A stretch of 64,000 nt of DNA from Nostoc sp. UHCC 0702 (GCA_017164015.1 CP071065.1:1636001-1700000), one strand, 5' to 3'; positions 44,383 through 54,035 are shown, counted from the stretch's first letter. Numbers and translations are program-made. The notes: a model not told the origin generated them from the sequence alone.

Positions 44383-46353
44383 TCACTTACTCGTGAGGGC
44401 GGTTTTCATAGCCTGAAAAATATGGCTCTGATCAAGTACTCCTCGAACACCAGGCGCAGTGTAAGTACCAGAGGTATCTGTGAACTCAACTTTTTGTCCC
44501 TGGAATCGGGTCAGAGTTGATGAATATGCACCTTGGTAGTAAACAGGGACAATCCGGCGACTATGGCTACCCCAGAGGTACTTATAATTCGGATCAGACC
44601 CCCAGAAGTGACCGGCATCTTTAGAATTGTGCTTGTTGAAAGTGATGTCCTTGGCGTTATACTTCAACCCTCTGGCTTTGCTGGGGTCAGGATTGGGAGT
44701 TAGCTTTGATACAAAGTCATTATTTAGGGTCAGGTAGTGGTCGTGGTCAGCAGTCACAAGTAACAAATTCTTTTGCCAACCACCATTGTTGTTAATCCAA
44801 GTAATAACCTGTTGGACTGCCTTGTCAAAATCATTCGTAGTCCCAATCAGGTTATCCATGTTGTCATCATGAGCAGACCAATCGATGTCACCTCCCTCAA
44901 TCATCAACCAGAAGCCATCTTGGTCTTTACCTAAAACTGTTAAAGCTGCTTTGGCCAAATCAGCCAAAGTGGGATTTTCGTTAATCTCTCTGGCGATGAA
45001 GCCAGCGTCAGTTTCACCAGGAGCCAGAGGACGCACAGTATCAGGTGTAGGGCCAGAAACCGGGTTCCCTCCTCCATCAATCACAGGAACACAATCCCCA
45101 GCTGTCCCAGGAATGATCTTACCTGATGGACAGTCAGCCGCAGTTTGTCCCGCATTAACGTTGATTGACCTAGCAACTGAGCTATAGAGTGAGCCGTTGT
45201 TTAGACCTGTGAGACTATAGTCTCCCTTGGAGGAACTAGTAGGAAGGTTGCCTTCTTGTCCACGGGCACCATATAAACCAAATAATCTGCCTCCATTATT
45301 TGGGTCGATTGCCTCAGCCGTGTTTAATAGTGTTTGAGTTGCATTCGGGCCGCGTTCTAAAAAGGTGTAGCCATAACGATTGGATGTAGGGTTGGGGTTA
45401 TCTCTGAGATGCTCGTAAGTGTCTTGTGTGATATAGGTGTATTGATAGACTGGGCCTGTACTACCTTTATTGTCAAAGTCCAACGGATGACCACCACCTA
45501 ACAAAACATTCGGTTGAAAGTTTAGTAATGCCTGTTGCAAAATGCTGTCTTGGTTGGTCTTTTTGGGGTCGTACTTACTGTCATACTTGCTACGACGATT
45601 GACAAAAGAGGCAGCTGCACCAGGTGTGGCGTGGCTAATAGGTACTGAAGTGACTAAACCTGTAGATTTACTATTTTCCTTGGCAATTTCCAGGATGGTT
45701 TTCAACTTCTTTTCATAAATGTCTACTCCCATCGCGTTGTTATAGCTCTTTACACCGGTGTAAAGAGTCGTAGCGGTGTTAGCAGAGTCAGGATAGCTGT
45801 ACTTGATGTACTCTTTGTCGTATGTACTAGGATTGGCAGGGGTCAAAGGAATCCAGGGAACAGGGCCTCCTCTACTTGGGTCGTAGCCTGTCAAGTTACC
45901 ATCTGCTAGGCTATTGCCATCAAGTCGCTCGCCAGGATTAAAGGGAGTAGGCTCGAATGAGAAGTTGGGACGAATAGGACTTGCACCAGTGAGTGGATTA
46001 GTTCCATCTAGGGCAGAGTTACCTGTTAAATGAGGCTGATTTTCTGGTTTTTCTGGTGTATTTCCTTGAACCGTTGTGCCGTAAGTCGTCACCAGACCAT
46101 ATCCAGTCAGATTTTGAAAGCTCAGACCAGTGCCTTTACCGCTAGTGTAAAAAGGAGCGCCTTTGGCAACCGCTGCGGCCCTTGCCATATTCCAACCCAT
46201 ACCATCGCCAATCATGATAATGACGTTCACCCCATTGCCAGAGGCTAGGGTCGGCTGAAATACATAATTAGCAATTACCAGCAGAACGGTACAAAGAAGA
46301 CCAGCCATAGTATAAGCCAGCGTTCTCTTATACTTTTGCAAAAATGAAATCAT
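44383..46353 (-). CDS. Alkaline phosphatase (PhoA-superfamily)
   Basis: 656 aa. N-terminal membrane/signal segment (about 10-32). VIIMIGDGMGWNMARAAAV (metal Asp), nucleophile region YPDSANTATTLYTGVKSYNN with Ser in DSANTA, SVPISHATPGAAASF, WLMIEGGDIDWSAHDDN, LLVTADHDHYLTL and GSHSRRIVPVYYQG supply the metal ligands. Longer than E. coli PhoA because of inserts around 90-160 and 360-430. Releases phosphate in the periplasm and needs Zn/Mg. Upstream lie hairpins and a small gene with a similar N-terminus. Confidence 0.94.
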   Translation of the reverse strand: MISFLQKYKRTLAYTMAGLLCTVLLVIANYVFQPTLASGNGVNVIIMIGDGMGWNMARAAAVAKGAPFYTSGKGTGLSFQNLTGYGLVTTYGTTVQGNTPEKPENQPHLTGNSALDGTNPLTGASPIRPNFSFEPTPFNPGERLDGNSLADGNLTGYDPSRGGPVPWIPLTPANPSTYDKEYIKYSYPDSANTATTLYTGVKSYNNAMGVDIYEKKLKTILEIAKENSKSTGLVTSVPISHATPGAAASFVNRRSKYDSKYDPKKTNQDSILQQALLNFQPNVLLGGGHPLDFDNKGSTGPVYQYTYITQDTYEHLRDNPNPTSNRYGYTFLERGPNATQTLLNTAEAIDPNNGGRLFGLYGARGQEGNLPTSSSKGDYSLTGLNNGSLYSSVARSINVNAGQTAADCPSGKIIPGTAGDCVPVIDGGGNPVSGPTPDTVRPLAPGETDAGFIAREINENPTLADLAKAALTVLGKDQDGFWLMIEGGDIDWSAHDDNMDNLIGTTNDFDKAVQQVITWINNNGGWQKNLLLVTADHDHYLTLNNDFVSKLTPNPDPSKARGLKYNAKDITFNKHNSKDAGHFWGSDPNYKYLWGSHSRRIVPVYYQGAYSSTLTRFQGQKVEFTDTSGTYTAPGVRGVLDQSHIFQAMKTALTSK

Positions 46354-46384
46354 AAAACCTCATGGAATTTGTGTAAATCCAAGC

Positions 46385-46465
46385 CATGACGGCATGGGAA
46401 GAAACACGACTCAAGTCGTTTGAGTCGCAGTGTTTCTCCAAGACCCTCGCCTTTAGGCGAGGGTT
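46385..46465. repeat. Two adjacent hairpins upstream of alkaline phosphatase
   Basis: GAAACAC-GACTCAA...TTGAGTC-GTGTTTC (about 46402-46437), then ACCCTCGCC-TTTA-GGCGAGGGT (46441-46462). They lie between two genes of the same strand, so they could attenuate transcription. A CCATGACGGCATGG palindrome precedes them. Confidence 0.6.
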
Positions 46466-46510
46466 AGTGAGGACATTGCCTGTCTCTGTTAATTAAGCAA
46501 GTATTAGCTG

Positions 46511-46744
46511 TTAATACTGATAAAAATTCGGTTCTAGATGAGTTGCAGCGAAGTCTGAGTATGTAGAACTGAGATTTGACCCAGTAGAGGTAGCAGCTGA
46601 TTTAATAGAGGGAGTGGGTTGACTTGGGTTAAAGGCGGTTGCTGGTTTTTGGTCTAGTCCTCCCAAGGATAGTAGGAAGGCAATCAGTAGACCAGATATC
46701 ATCCAAGGCAATAAACGCTTGTACTGTTTGAGTAATGAAATCAT
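46511..46744 (-). CDS. Small membrane-anchored protein sharing its N-terminus with alkaline phosphatase
   Basis: 77 aa: MISLLKQYKRLLPWMISGLL, then hydrophobic IAFLLSLGG and a Ser/Thr/Pro-rich tail. The start MISxLxxYKRxL with following helix matches the neighbouring alkaline phosphatase N-terminus (MISFLQKYKRTLAYTMAGLL), so it is probably a duplicated and truncated phosphatase leader or a co-opted small protein. It overlaps the upstream CDF gene by 4 bases (ATGA-type), implying translational coupling. Confidence 0.6.
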   Translation of the reverse strand: MISLLKQYKRLLPWMISGLLIAFLLSLGGLDQKPATAFNPSQPTPSIKSAATSTGSNLSSTYSDFAATHLEPNFYQY

Positions 46745-47553
46745 TGAATCAGCTCCTCTAAGGATGGAAATAATAGCTTTTCTGCTGAAGCGCGATCGCT
46801 ACACACTTCTGTTTGCAAATCACATAGGCAGGAGGCATTGGTAACATCACCAGCCTGACCGCGTAGACAATTGACGCTCTGAATCACTAAATAAGCAGCA
46901 AAAAGCCCTATCAGTACTGCTACTCCTAAGCTGATGACTCCATCCGCCCAAGTCCAATTCAGCCAAATCACCGCGATCGCTGCTAGTACAGCACCGACTG
47001 AACTGGCTACATCTGCCAACAAATGAAGAAATGCACCCTTGATATTCAGGTCATGATGGCTACATCCGTGCAGACACAAAGCGTTAATGCTGTTAACCGC
47101 TAAACCAATCAATGCTGTTATTAACATTGGTAAGCCGAGAATCTCTGTAGGTGGAGATTGCAACCGCACTACAGCCTCTCTGACGATCCAACCAGCAATA
47201 CAAAAAAGACCAATACCGTTAATTAGGGCTGCTAAAACTTCTAATCGATAGCGCCCAAACGCAGTCCGCCCAGACATGGATTTCGATATCCAAATTGCCA
47301 CCAGTGCCACACCTAATGCTGCTACATCCGAAAGAATGTGTTCTGCATCTGCTAAAAGTGATAGGCTATGACTCCAAATTCCTGCACCTAATTCCACACA
47401 AAAAAAAGTGCTAAGTAAAACTAAGGCAGTCCGCAATGCCTGAATCTTTTGCTTAACTTGGTTTGATTGTTTGGAGATTAAACTTACAGAGCGACTAGAA
47501 TCTAACTCAAATACTGAGCTATCTCTCTGATGCTCTTGTGATGAAAGCATCAT
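46741..47553 (-). CDS. Cation diffusion facilitator (CzcD/ZitB-like)
   Basis: 270 aa. Six membrane helices expected: LVLLSTFFCVELGAGIW onward. The zinc-site helix HSLSLLADAEHILSDVAALG (HxxxD) and second site HLLADVASSVGA are present. The C-terminal cytoplasmic domain is short (about residues 225-270, with CLCDLQTEVCSDR Cys residues) compared with typical 300+ aa members. Exports Zn/Co/Cd or similar. First gene in a minus-strand run to alkaline phosphatase, a metal enzyme. Confidence 0.9.
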   Translation of the reverse strand: MMLSSQEHQRDSSVFELDSSRSVSLISKQSNQVKQKIQALRTALVLLSTFFCVELGAGIWSHSLSLLADAEHILSDVAALGVALVAIWISKSMSGRTAFGRYRLEVLAALINGIGLFCIAGWIVREAVVRLQSPPTEILGLPMLITALIGLAVNSINALCLHGCSHHDLNIKGAFLHLLADVASSVGAVLAAIAVIWLNWTWADGVISLGVAVLIGLFAAYLVIQSVNCLRGQAGDVTNASCLCDLQTEVCSDRASAEKLLFPSLEELIQ

Positions 47554-47718
47554 TTTTACTACTTAAATACCTGTACATCTTAGCTTAAATCTATCAGTGT
47601 TATAGTTAACAATTCAATAAGTCAGGTTTAATCTCAGGTAAAAGTTATTAATGCCAGAATTAAATTTTACTTAATTTGTATGTTAATAGCTTGATCAAGT
47701 TGCATATAAGCTATGTTT

Positions 47719-47737
47719 GGTAATGATTATCATTTTG
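47719..47737. promoter_or_regulatory. Fur/Zur-like palindrome
   Basis: AATGAT-T-ATCATT inside GGTAATGATTATCATTTTG, 166 bases upstream of the CDF start codon. Resembles Fur-family operator palindromes. Position relative to a promoter is not established. The rest of 47554-48494 is AT-rich; I find no gene. Confidence 0.4.
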
Positions 47738-48494
47738 TCATAGTTTTGGTGTTTTGCGATCGCTCCAGAGATCATTGAAAAAGAATAGTGATGGCGACAT
47801 CCTGGGTCAGTGAGAGTAAAAACACCAAAGCAAACCTTTTAAATCTGGAATAGGAATAGTTTATTAATGCAGGTTTAGTTGTCTTGTAATGTCTTAGTGA
47901 ATGATTTTGTAACCAATTATGAAGGAGCAAGTACAAAATTTTTAACTAACGTAAACATATCACATAAACTCTGATTCAAGCATATAATTAAGTAAGAATG
48001 TGGAAATAATCACTATTACCAACAAATCAGCTATAAAAAATCTATTTTAGATGACATTTTCTAGCTAGCAATTAATATATTATTTACCATGAATTTGCTT
48101 AAATCAACAGCATATATTCTGCTGTTAAAAAATCTAATTTAATTATGGAAACAAAGGTATTTGAGCATTATTTGAAGCAGGAATATCTCCTCAAATTAGT
48201 TTCAAAGAATATAGCCATCTGGCAGAAATTGTGCTATCAAGGAAATCAGATACTAGAATGCCAGCAAAAAAAATAATTTTAGTAACAATGTAGACTAAAT
48301 AAAAACGAGTGATTAATTCTCAGTAGGACATTTTTAAATTGAAAATTTTTGTTTATCGAAATTTAATCAGAAGTTTTGTATTTAAAATTATCAAAACATA
48401 ATTACTTGTCTGAAATCGTCAAATAAATACTAAAGTTAATGTTTCACTGCAACTGAAAACATAATTAAAATACTATCAAGCATAGGAGTTTGCT

Positions 48495-49865
48495 ATGGAG
48501 CCTCTTGACCTGAAATGGATACGCGCCCAATTTCCGGCGCTCACACAAAAAATCAACGGTCAACCTGCAATTTTCTTTGATGGGCCTGGTGGTACTCAAG
48601 TACCAGGGTCAGTACTAGATGCAATCAGTGACTATCTAGTGAGGTCAAACGCTAATGCACACGGGGCTTTTGCCACAAGTGCGCGTACCGATGCGCTGAT
48701 TGCCTCAGCTCGTGCTGCGATCGCTGATTTTTTGGGTTGCAATAGTGATGAGGTGGTATTCGGTGCTAACATGACTACGCTCACCTTCGCCGTAAGTCGA
48801 GCAATTGGTCGCCAACTGCAACCAGGCGATGAAATTATTGTTACCCGACTTGACCATTCTGCCAATGTTTCTCCTTGGTATGCCTTGGAAGAACTTGGTG
48901 CAATTATCCGCGTTGTTGATATCAACCTCGCAGACTGCACCTTAGACATGAGCGATTTGGCACAGCAGATTAATCCGCGCACAAAGTTGGTAGCGGTGAG
49001 TTATGCTTCCAACGCTGTAGGGACAATCAACGATGTCGCAGCAATAGTACAGCTTGCCCATGCTGTGGGTGCTTGGGTTTTCGTCGATGCAGTTCATTAT
49101 GCTCCTCACGCGCCGATTAATGTACATGCACTGGGTTGTGACTTTCTGGCTTGTTCTGCCTACAAGTTTTTCGGCACCCATGTTGGTATTCTCTATGGCA
49201 AACGGGAACATCTTAGCCGACTCACTCCATACAAAGTAAAACCTTCCCCAGATGAGGTGCCATCACGCTGGGAAACAGGAACTTTGAATCATGAGGGTTT
49301 AGCAGGTGTGGTGGCGGCGGTTAACTATTTAGCAAAACTAGGTTGTCATGTTTCCCCCGCAGTTGATAGTGAGTTGGTTTTAGCCCTTGCAGAAGCTGAC
49401 AAGGAGGGATTACAAACATTCAGTTGTCCGCGCTTTTTGACATCACCCACCAACCCCACACATGCGATCGCATCAGCCTATCACAGTCGCCGTGCTGCCT
49501 TAGTAGCAGCAATGTCAGCAATTGGGCAATACGAAAAAGAACTCAGCCACAAGTTGATTTCAGGACTATTAGAAATTCCTGGCTTAAGCTTCTACGGCAT
49601 TACTGATGTGAGTCGCTTTGCTTGGCGAACACCAACCGTAGCAATTCGGCTTGCTGGACAAACGCCAGAGTTTACTGCCAAAGCTTTAGGCGATCGCGGT
49701 ATCTTTGTTTGGCATGGGAATTTCTATGCGCTGAATCTGACTCTTAAGTTAGGTGTAGAAGCAAGTGGCGGCTTACTACGAATTGGGCTGCTGCATTACA
49801 ATACAGTTGAAGAGATTCATCAGCTGTTGCAAGTTTTAAATGAAATTGCTGCGCTTACCAATTGA
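48495..49865 (+). CDS. Class V aminotransferase, cysteine-desulfurase-like
   Basis: 456 aa, PLP enzyme of the cysteine-desulfurase-like subfamily (TIGR01976 type). FFDGPGGTQVP start, NAHGAFATSARTDAL, GANMTTLTFAVSR, RLDHSANVSPWY, VSYASNAVGTIND, WVFVDAVHYAPH, and the PLP-lysine in CSAYKFFGTHVGILYG, ending GLLHYNTVEEIHQLLQ. No conserved desulfurase Cys loop was recognised, so the substrate is unclear. AGGAG 9 bases before the ATG supports the start. Confidence 0.93.
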   Translation: MEPLDLKWIRAQFPALTQKINGQPAIFFDGPGGTQVPGSVLDAISDYLVRSNANAHGAFATSARTDALIASARAAIADFLGCNSDEVVFGANMTTLTFAVSRAIGRQLQPGDEIIVTRLDHSANVSPWYALEELGAIIRVVDINLADCTLDMSDLAQQINPRTKLVAVSYASNAVGTINDVAAIVQLAHAVGAWVFVDAVHYAPHAPINVHALGCDFLACSAYKFFGTHVGILYGKREHLSRLTPYKVKPSPDEVPSRWETGTLNHEGLAGVVAAVNYLAKLGCHVSPAVDSELVLALAEADKEGLQTFSCPRFLTSPTNPTHAIASAYHSRRAALVAAMSAIGQYEKELSHKLISGLLEIPGLSFYGITDVSRFAWRTPTVAIRLAGQTPEFTAKALGDRGIFVWHGNFYALNLTLKLGVEASGGLLRIGLLHYNTVEEIHQLLQVLNEIAALTN

Positions 49866-49995
49866 TTTCAGTTGTTTTGACTCTCTAGATGAGCAATTGC
49901 TAGCAAAACAAAAACTAGTTCCAGTGTGGGTGGTGCGTTTTGGAGAATTCATACAACCACATCGTCGGCTGTTACGGGATTTAGAGCATCAATAG
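49840..49995 (+). CDS. Possible 51-residue ORF overlapping the aminotransferase end
   Basis: ATG 49840 in the +1 frame of the aminotransferase, MKLLRLPIDFSCFDSLDEQ ... LVPVWVVRFGEFIQ ... LLRDLEHQ, stop at 49993-49995. Composition is protein-like and it overlaps the upstream gene by 26 bases, but no family is recognised. It could be a fragment of a decayed gene. Confidence 0.3.
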   Translation: MKLLRLPIDFSCFDSLDEQLLAKQKLVPVWVVRFGEFIQPHRRLLRDLEHQ

Positions 49996-50099
49996 AGTGG
50001 AATTAGTACAACAAGGTTCAGTACGCATACATTTCTGGAGTAGAAATTATCATATGCAAGGGTTAATTATAAACCTGCGATTGCATCAGTATTTTTCAA

Positions 50100-50265
50100 G
50101 GCGATCGCAGGTTTTTTGCTTGGCATAGAAATTTCTATGGGCTGAATCTCACTGAGAATATAGGTCTACAAGCAAGTAGCGGCTGACTGTGAATTGGGCT
50201 GCTACATCACAACATGGTTGAAGAAATTCATCTTTTTGTACAACTGTTTGGCATCATTCATACTT
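50100..50265 (+). pseudogene. Decayed duplicate of the aminotransferase 3' end
   Basis: GCGATCGCAGG..., TTGGCATAGAAATTTCTATG, GGGCTGAATCTCACT and GAATTGGGCTGCTACATC follow the last part of the aminotransferase gene (about 49690-49850) in order, with stops and small changes. The rest of 49996-50600 is empty except for the leader of the next gene. Confidence 0.7.
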
Positions 50266-50600
50266 TAATTCAGCAATGCCTTTTGTGTCTCGTCACAATC
50301 AAGAGCTTACATGGAAAGCCTCGTCTATCCATCGAATGTCGGCAACCTTCATCAGCTTACTCATTATACGTCACAACATATAATACACTTAAGCAGACAG
50401 TTAAAACTTAATTGAAAATATCAAAGGACAGTTAAGACAGTTAAGGAAATACTCTATTTAGATCATAATAATAAAACCTTAAATCATTCTTAATATTTCT
50501 GTTCAGAAAATAATAAATGGTAGATTTATAGACAATTTTTGATCAAGCGATCGCCTTATTCAACGAAGTATAAACAGAAAATTCAACAAGTTAAGAAACC

Positions 50601-51935
50601 ATGACACAATCACAAGATCAAAGTGTAGACGTATACCAAAGAGTCATAGAATCTGCTAATCGCTTGGGCGTTCAACTCAACGAGCAAGAGTTGGAACGCT
50701 GGATGAAATCGATTTCCGAGGCTACAGGCGATAGTGATATTGTTGTGGATAAAGACACAGGTGCTTTTGGACACAAAGTCACCATGTTGGATTTTGACCC
50801 GCAAGAGTTGGCACGGTTTCGCATCATTGGCAAAATCGTCGAATTTGAGGACATTCCTGGTGTCGTAGAAACTGCGTTGGCAATCTCTGGTTCAGCGGCT
50901 CAATCTAAGATTCAGAGTTACCCTGGTGACTGCGACTACTTCGAGCGAGTGAATATCATTGCACCCACCCGTATCGAAGCCGCCAAGATTCTTGGCAAAT
51001 TGGTTCGTGATAAGGCCCTCAACACCATGTCCGGGCCCAATTATCAGTTACTTCATGTGAACTTTGGTGGCTACCCCCAACAAGTGGTTCGGGGAGAATA
51101 CACCAGACGTGCTGGTTCGCCAATTAACTGGCTACCCGATGACATGATTGCCGGTCAAATTGAGGTGAAGGACACAGAGGGGAATCCTGTGGTAATTACC
51201 TGGGATGAGGTAGCCGAAGACCCTAATTGGGCTTGGTGTAAGCTGGAATGGATTGTTGCCGACGAGATACGCGGTCAATTAGCCAACGCCAGCAACGTGG
51301 TAGATGTCACCTGGGAAGCACCAGATGGAACCATCATTGCACTAGACGGCTATCTGGACGGCTATTTCCAGGAAGTTTACCTGGACGCTGAATCTGCTCC
51401 TATTTTCTCCAAGGTGGTGAAGCAGGCCGACGCCGATGTCATGGATAGTTATGTGAAAGCCTTGGAAAATGAATTCAAAAAATGTGTCAAAAAAGGTAAG
51501 TACCTCAACTACGGCAAAGCAGCCAAGCGCCTGTATAACATCTTCCGGCTGAACGGGCGTTATGAGGAAGCAGCGTTTTTGCGCGAGTTGTTTGATGAAC
51601 CAGCGGCGCTACTCTATCAAGTCCATGCATTAATGGGAACTGTGCAGCAAGCCAGAGACAATAGCGTTGTCTTTGATATGGACAGTATTCTTAATCAGAC
51701 AGATGAACTGATTCTGGCGGCTGTCAAGGTGTTGGAGGGAGAAGAGGAGTTGGAAATCGTGCGTCATTTGCTGCGACTCTACCGCAGTTTGTGCCGCCAA
51801 GAAGCTGGTACTCCCCTTGGTACTGAAGTGAGTGTAGCCCAAGCAGAGGTGATGCAAATTGTCAACAATTTCTTCTATGAAAAGATGACAGGTTTACCCA
51901 CAATTAAGGCTTATATCGAGAATTATCAGGCATAG
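50601..51935 (+). CDS. Unknown protein with nucleotidyltransferase-like motif, paralogue 1
   Basis: 444 aa. Not assigned to a family. N-terminal helical region (ANRLGVQLNEQELERWMKSI), then ISGSAAQSKIQSYPGDCDYF: Gly97-Ser98 followed by Asp110-x-Asp112, the layout of a Pol-beta-type nucleotidyltransferase GS...DxD, with a possible third carboxylate at Glu216 in CKLEWIVAD. The C-terminal half is helical and strongly conserved with paralogue 2 (NYGKAAKRLYNIFRLNGRYE, ALLYQV, YRSLCRQ, MTGLPTIKAYIE). No signal or membrane segment. Next gene is a close copy; a matching hairpin follows each. The function is inferred only weakly. Confidence 0.8.
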   Translation: MTQSQDQSVDVYQRVIESANRLGVQLNEQELERWMKSISEATGDSDIVVDKDTGAFGHKVTMLDFDPQELARFRIIGKIVEFEDIPGVVETALAISGSAAQSKIQSYPGDCDYFERVNIIAPTRIEAAKILGKLVRDKALNTMSGPNYQLLHVNFGGYPQQVVRGEYTRRAGSPINWLPDDMIAGQIEVKDTEGNPVVITWDEVAEDPNWAWCKLEWIVADEIRGQLANASNVVDVTWEAPDGTIIALDGYLDGYFQEVYLDAESAPIFSKVVKQADADVMDSYVKALENEFKKCVKKGKYLNYGKAAKRLYNIFRLNGRYEEAAFLRELFDEPAALLYQVHALMGTVQQARDNSVVFDMDSILNQTDELILAAVKVLEGEEELEIVRHLLRLYRSLCRQEAGTPLGTEVSVAQAEVMQIVNNFFYEKMTGLPTIKAYIENYQA

Positions 51936-51944
51936 GGCAAGATC

Positions 51945-51969
51945 CAAAGGTTGCTTTGAGCAGCCTTTG
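51945..51969. terminator. Hairpin after paralogue 1
   Basis: CAAAGGTTGCT-TTG-AGCAGCCTTTG, 11-bp stem with one G-T pair. A related hairpin follows paralogue 2, so the duplication included the 3' flank. Confidence 0.65.
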
Positions 51970-52049
51970 AATTTCTGAGAGGCGAATCTGTAGTCAAATC
52001 TCACAGCTGCGATGAGATGCGTATCTTGGTGAAAACTAAACAATAGACA

Positions 52050-53369
52050 ATGATAAATCCACAAGATCAAACTGTAGACGCATACAAACGGGTTGTAGAA
52101 TCTGCCAATCGCTTGGGCGTTCAACTTAATGAGCAAGCATTGGAACGCTGGATGAAATCCATCACCGAGGCCACAGGTGATAGTGATATTGTCGTGGATA
52201 AAGACACAGGTGTTTTTGGGCACAAAGTCACCATGTTGGATTTTGACCCGCAAGAGTTGGCACGCTTTCGCGCCATTGGCAAAATCGTCGAATTTGATGA
52301 TATCCCTGGTGTCGTAGAAACTGCGTTGGCGCTTTCTGGTTCAGCGGCTCAATCCAAGATTCAGACTTATCCTGGTGACTGCGACTACTTTGAACGGGTG
52401 AATATCATCGCACCCACCCGTAGCGAAGCTTGCCAGATTATTGCCAAACTGATGCGTGAGAAGGCGCTTAATACTTTATCTGGCCCTAATTACCAGTTAC
52501 TTGAGGTAAAGTTTGGTAGCTACCCCCAAGAGGTGATTCGGGGAGAATACACCATGCACGCTGGTTCACCAATTACCTGGTATCCCAATGATATTGTCGC
52601 CGGTCAGATTGAGGCGATCGCCCCAGAGGGCAATCCTGTGGTGATCACCTGGGATTCCGTGGCACATGACCCAGGTTGGTGTAAGCTGGACTGGGTGGTT
52701 GCCGATACAATACGCGGTCAGTTGACCAACGCCGGCAACATGTTAGATGTCACCTGGGAAGCACCAGATGGAACCATCACTCCACTAGACGGTTATCTGG
52801 ACGGCTATTTCCAGGAAGTTTACTTAGATGCTGAATCCGCCCCCATCTTTTCCAAGCTGGTGAAACAGGTTTCCAGCGATGTCATGGATGATTATGTGTC
52901 ACGATTGGAAAAGGAAGTTAAAAAATGTGTCAAAGGTGATGACGTTAACTACGGCAAAGCAGCCAAGCGCCTGTACAACATCTTCCGACTGAATGGGCGT
53001 TATGAGGAAGCAGCCTTTTTGCGTGAGTTGTTCGATGAACCTGCGGCGCTACTTTATCAAGTCCATGGGTTGGTGCTAACTGTCAAAGAAGCCAGGGACA
53101 AGAGTACTGTATTTGATATCGACAGCATTCTCAATCAGACTGATGAACTGATTCTGGCTACTGTCAAGGTGTTGGAGGGAGAAGAAGAATTAGAGATTGT
53201 GCGTCATTTGCTGCGCCTGTACCGTAGTTTGTGCCGCCAAGCACCTGGCACTTCCCTTGGTTCTGAGGTAGATGTAGCGCAATCAGAGGTGATGAAAATT
53301 GTCAACAATTTCTTCTATCAAAAGATGACAGGCTTACCGACGATTAAAGCTTATATCGAGAGTGTCTAG
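52050..53369 (+). CDS. Unknown protein with nucleotidyltransferase-like motif, paralogue 2
   Basis: 439 aa, nearly the same as the upstream gene along its whole length by eye, including LSGSAAQSKIQTYPGDCDYF, CKLDWVVAD (Asp where paralogue 1 has Glu, conserving the acidic position) and the NYGKAAKRLYNIFRLNGRYE block. Differences cluster in the middle (GSPITWYPNDIVAGQIEAI vs GSPINWLPDDMIAGQIEVK) and at about 280-300. Both frames are intact, so both are probably expressed. Separated from paralogue 1 by 114 bases. A DEDDh exonuclease gene lies convergent behind it. Confidence 0.8.
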   Translation: MINPQDQTVDAYKRVVESANRLGVQLNEQALERWMKSITEATGDSDIVVDKDTGVFGHKVTMLDFDPQELARFRAIGKIVEFDDIPGVVETALALSGSAAQSKIQTYPGDCDYFERVNIIAPTRSEACQIIAKLMREKALNTLSGPNYQLLEVKFGSYPQEVIRGEYTMHAGSPITWYPNDIVAGQIEAIAPEGNPVVITWDSVAHDPGWCKLDWVVADTIRGQLTNAGNMLDVTWEAPDGTITPLDGYLDGYFQEVYLDAESAPIFSKLVKQVSSDVMDDYVSRLEKEVKKCVKGDDVNYGKAAKRLYNIFRLNGRYEEAAFLRELFDEPAALLYQVHGLVLTVKEARDKSTVFDIDSILNQTDELILATVKVLEGEEELEIVRHLLRLYRSLCRQAPGTSLGSEVDVAQSEVMKIVNNFFYQKMTGLPTIKAYIESV

Positions 53370-53380
53370 GTATAGGGGAA

Positions 53381-53413
53381 GATCCAAAGGCTGTTTTGAG
53401 AAGCTTTTGGATC
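53381..53413. terminator. Hairpin after paralogue 2
   Basis: GATCCAAAGGCT / AGCTTTTGGATC, 12-bp stem with one G-T pair, 12 bases beyond the stop. Confidence 0.65.
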
Positions 53414-53453
53414 TGCTAATTATTTTACAGATGCGATCGCCTGCTTCTGTGCG

Positions 53454-54011
53454 TCAACCCTGTAGATTCGCTTGCAACAAATTACAAAATAACCTCCCCT
53501 GCTGGATGGCATCATCCAGCGCAACGTGCTTTAATGGCAGATCCTCTAACCATTCAGCAGGTAAATTTTCCTTGCCAGAATCCTTATAGTTTTTTTTCAG
53601 GAATGCCATCGTATAGGATCTAATATCCAATGCTGAGTGTTTAAATGGGCTATTCCCTACAAAGTTCATTAAATACCAGTAGACAAACATAAAATCATAG
53701 GCAGCTGGGTAGCCAACGAAAACCGGTTTACCTGGCAACGCCAAAAGCCAAGCGTGGTAGGACTCCATCACCTTTGCTGGCGGCTGTGGATCAACTCGAC
53801 AAACTGCCCAAGCTTCTGGTTGTTGTGACCACCAATTCATGGTTACAGGATGTCCTGTTGCCCCTGGTAAGGTTTCTAAATTCGCCGTAAAAGTGGCAAT
53901 CAATTGTTTGTCTGCGGTGTACGCTGCTGAGGCTATGCTAAGCATGGAATGGGGCCCTGGGATAGGCCCATCTGCTTCTATATCGGTGCTGACGTAGATT
54001 TCGATTGTCAC
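53454..54011 (-). CDS. DEDDh 3'-5' exonuclease-like protein
   Basis: 185 aa RNase H-fold nuclease. [12 protein letters not shown] carries the Asp-x-Glu pair, [15 protein letters not shown] the second Asp, and [12 protein letters not shown] the His/Asp pair of the DEDDh (DnaQ/oligoribonuclease) class. Small size and lack of other domains suggest a stand-alone RNA or DNA 3' trimming enzyme. Convergent with the paralogue pair; the two 3' ends are 85 bases apart. Confidence 0.85.
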   Translation of the reverse strand: MTIEIYVSTDIEADGPIPGPHSMLSIASAAYTADKQLIATFTANLETLPGATGHPVTMNWWSQQPEAWAVCRVDPQPPAKVMESYHAWLLALPGKPVFVGYPAAYDFMFVYWYLMNFVGNSPFKHSALDIRSYTMAFLKKNYKDSGKENLPAEWLEDLPLKHVALDDAIQQGRLFCNLLQANLQG

Positions 54012-54035
54012 CTTTTATCCTGCCTGTTTTTGATT

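Noticed and set aside
50214..50411. 65-residue plus-strand ORF
   Set aside because: Begins in the decayed aminotransferase duplicate and has no protein-family features.
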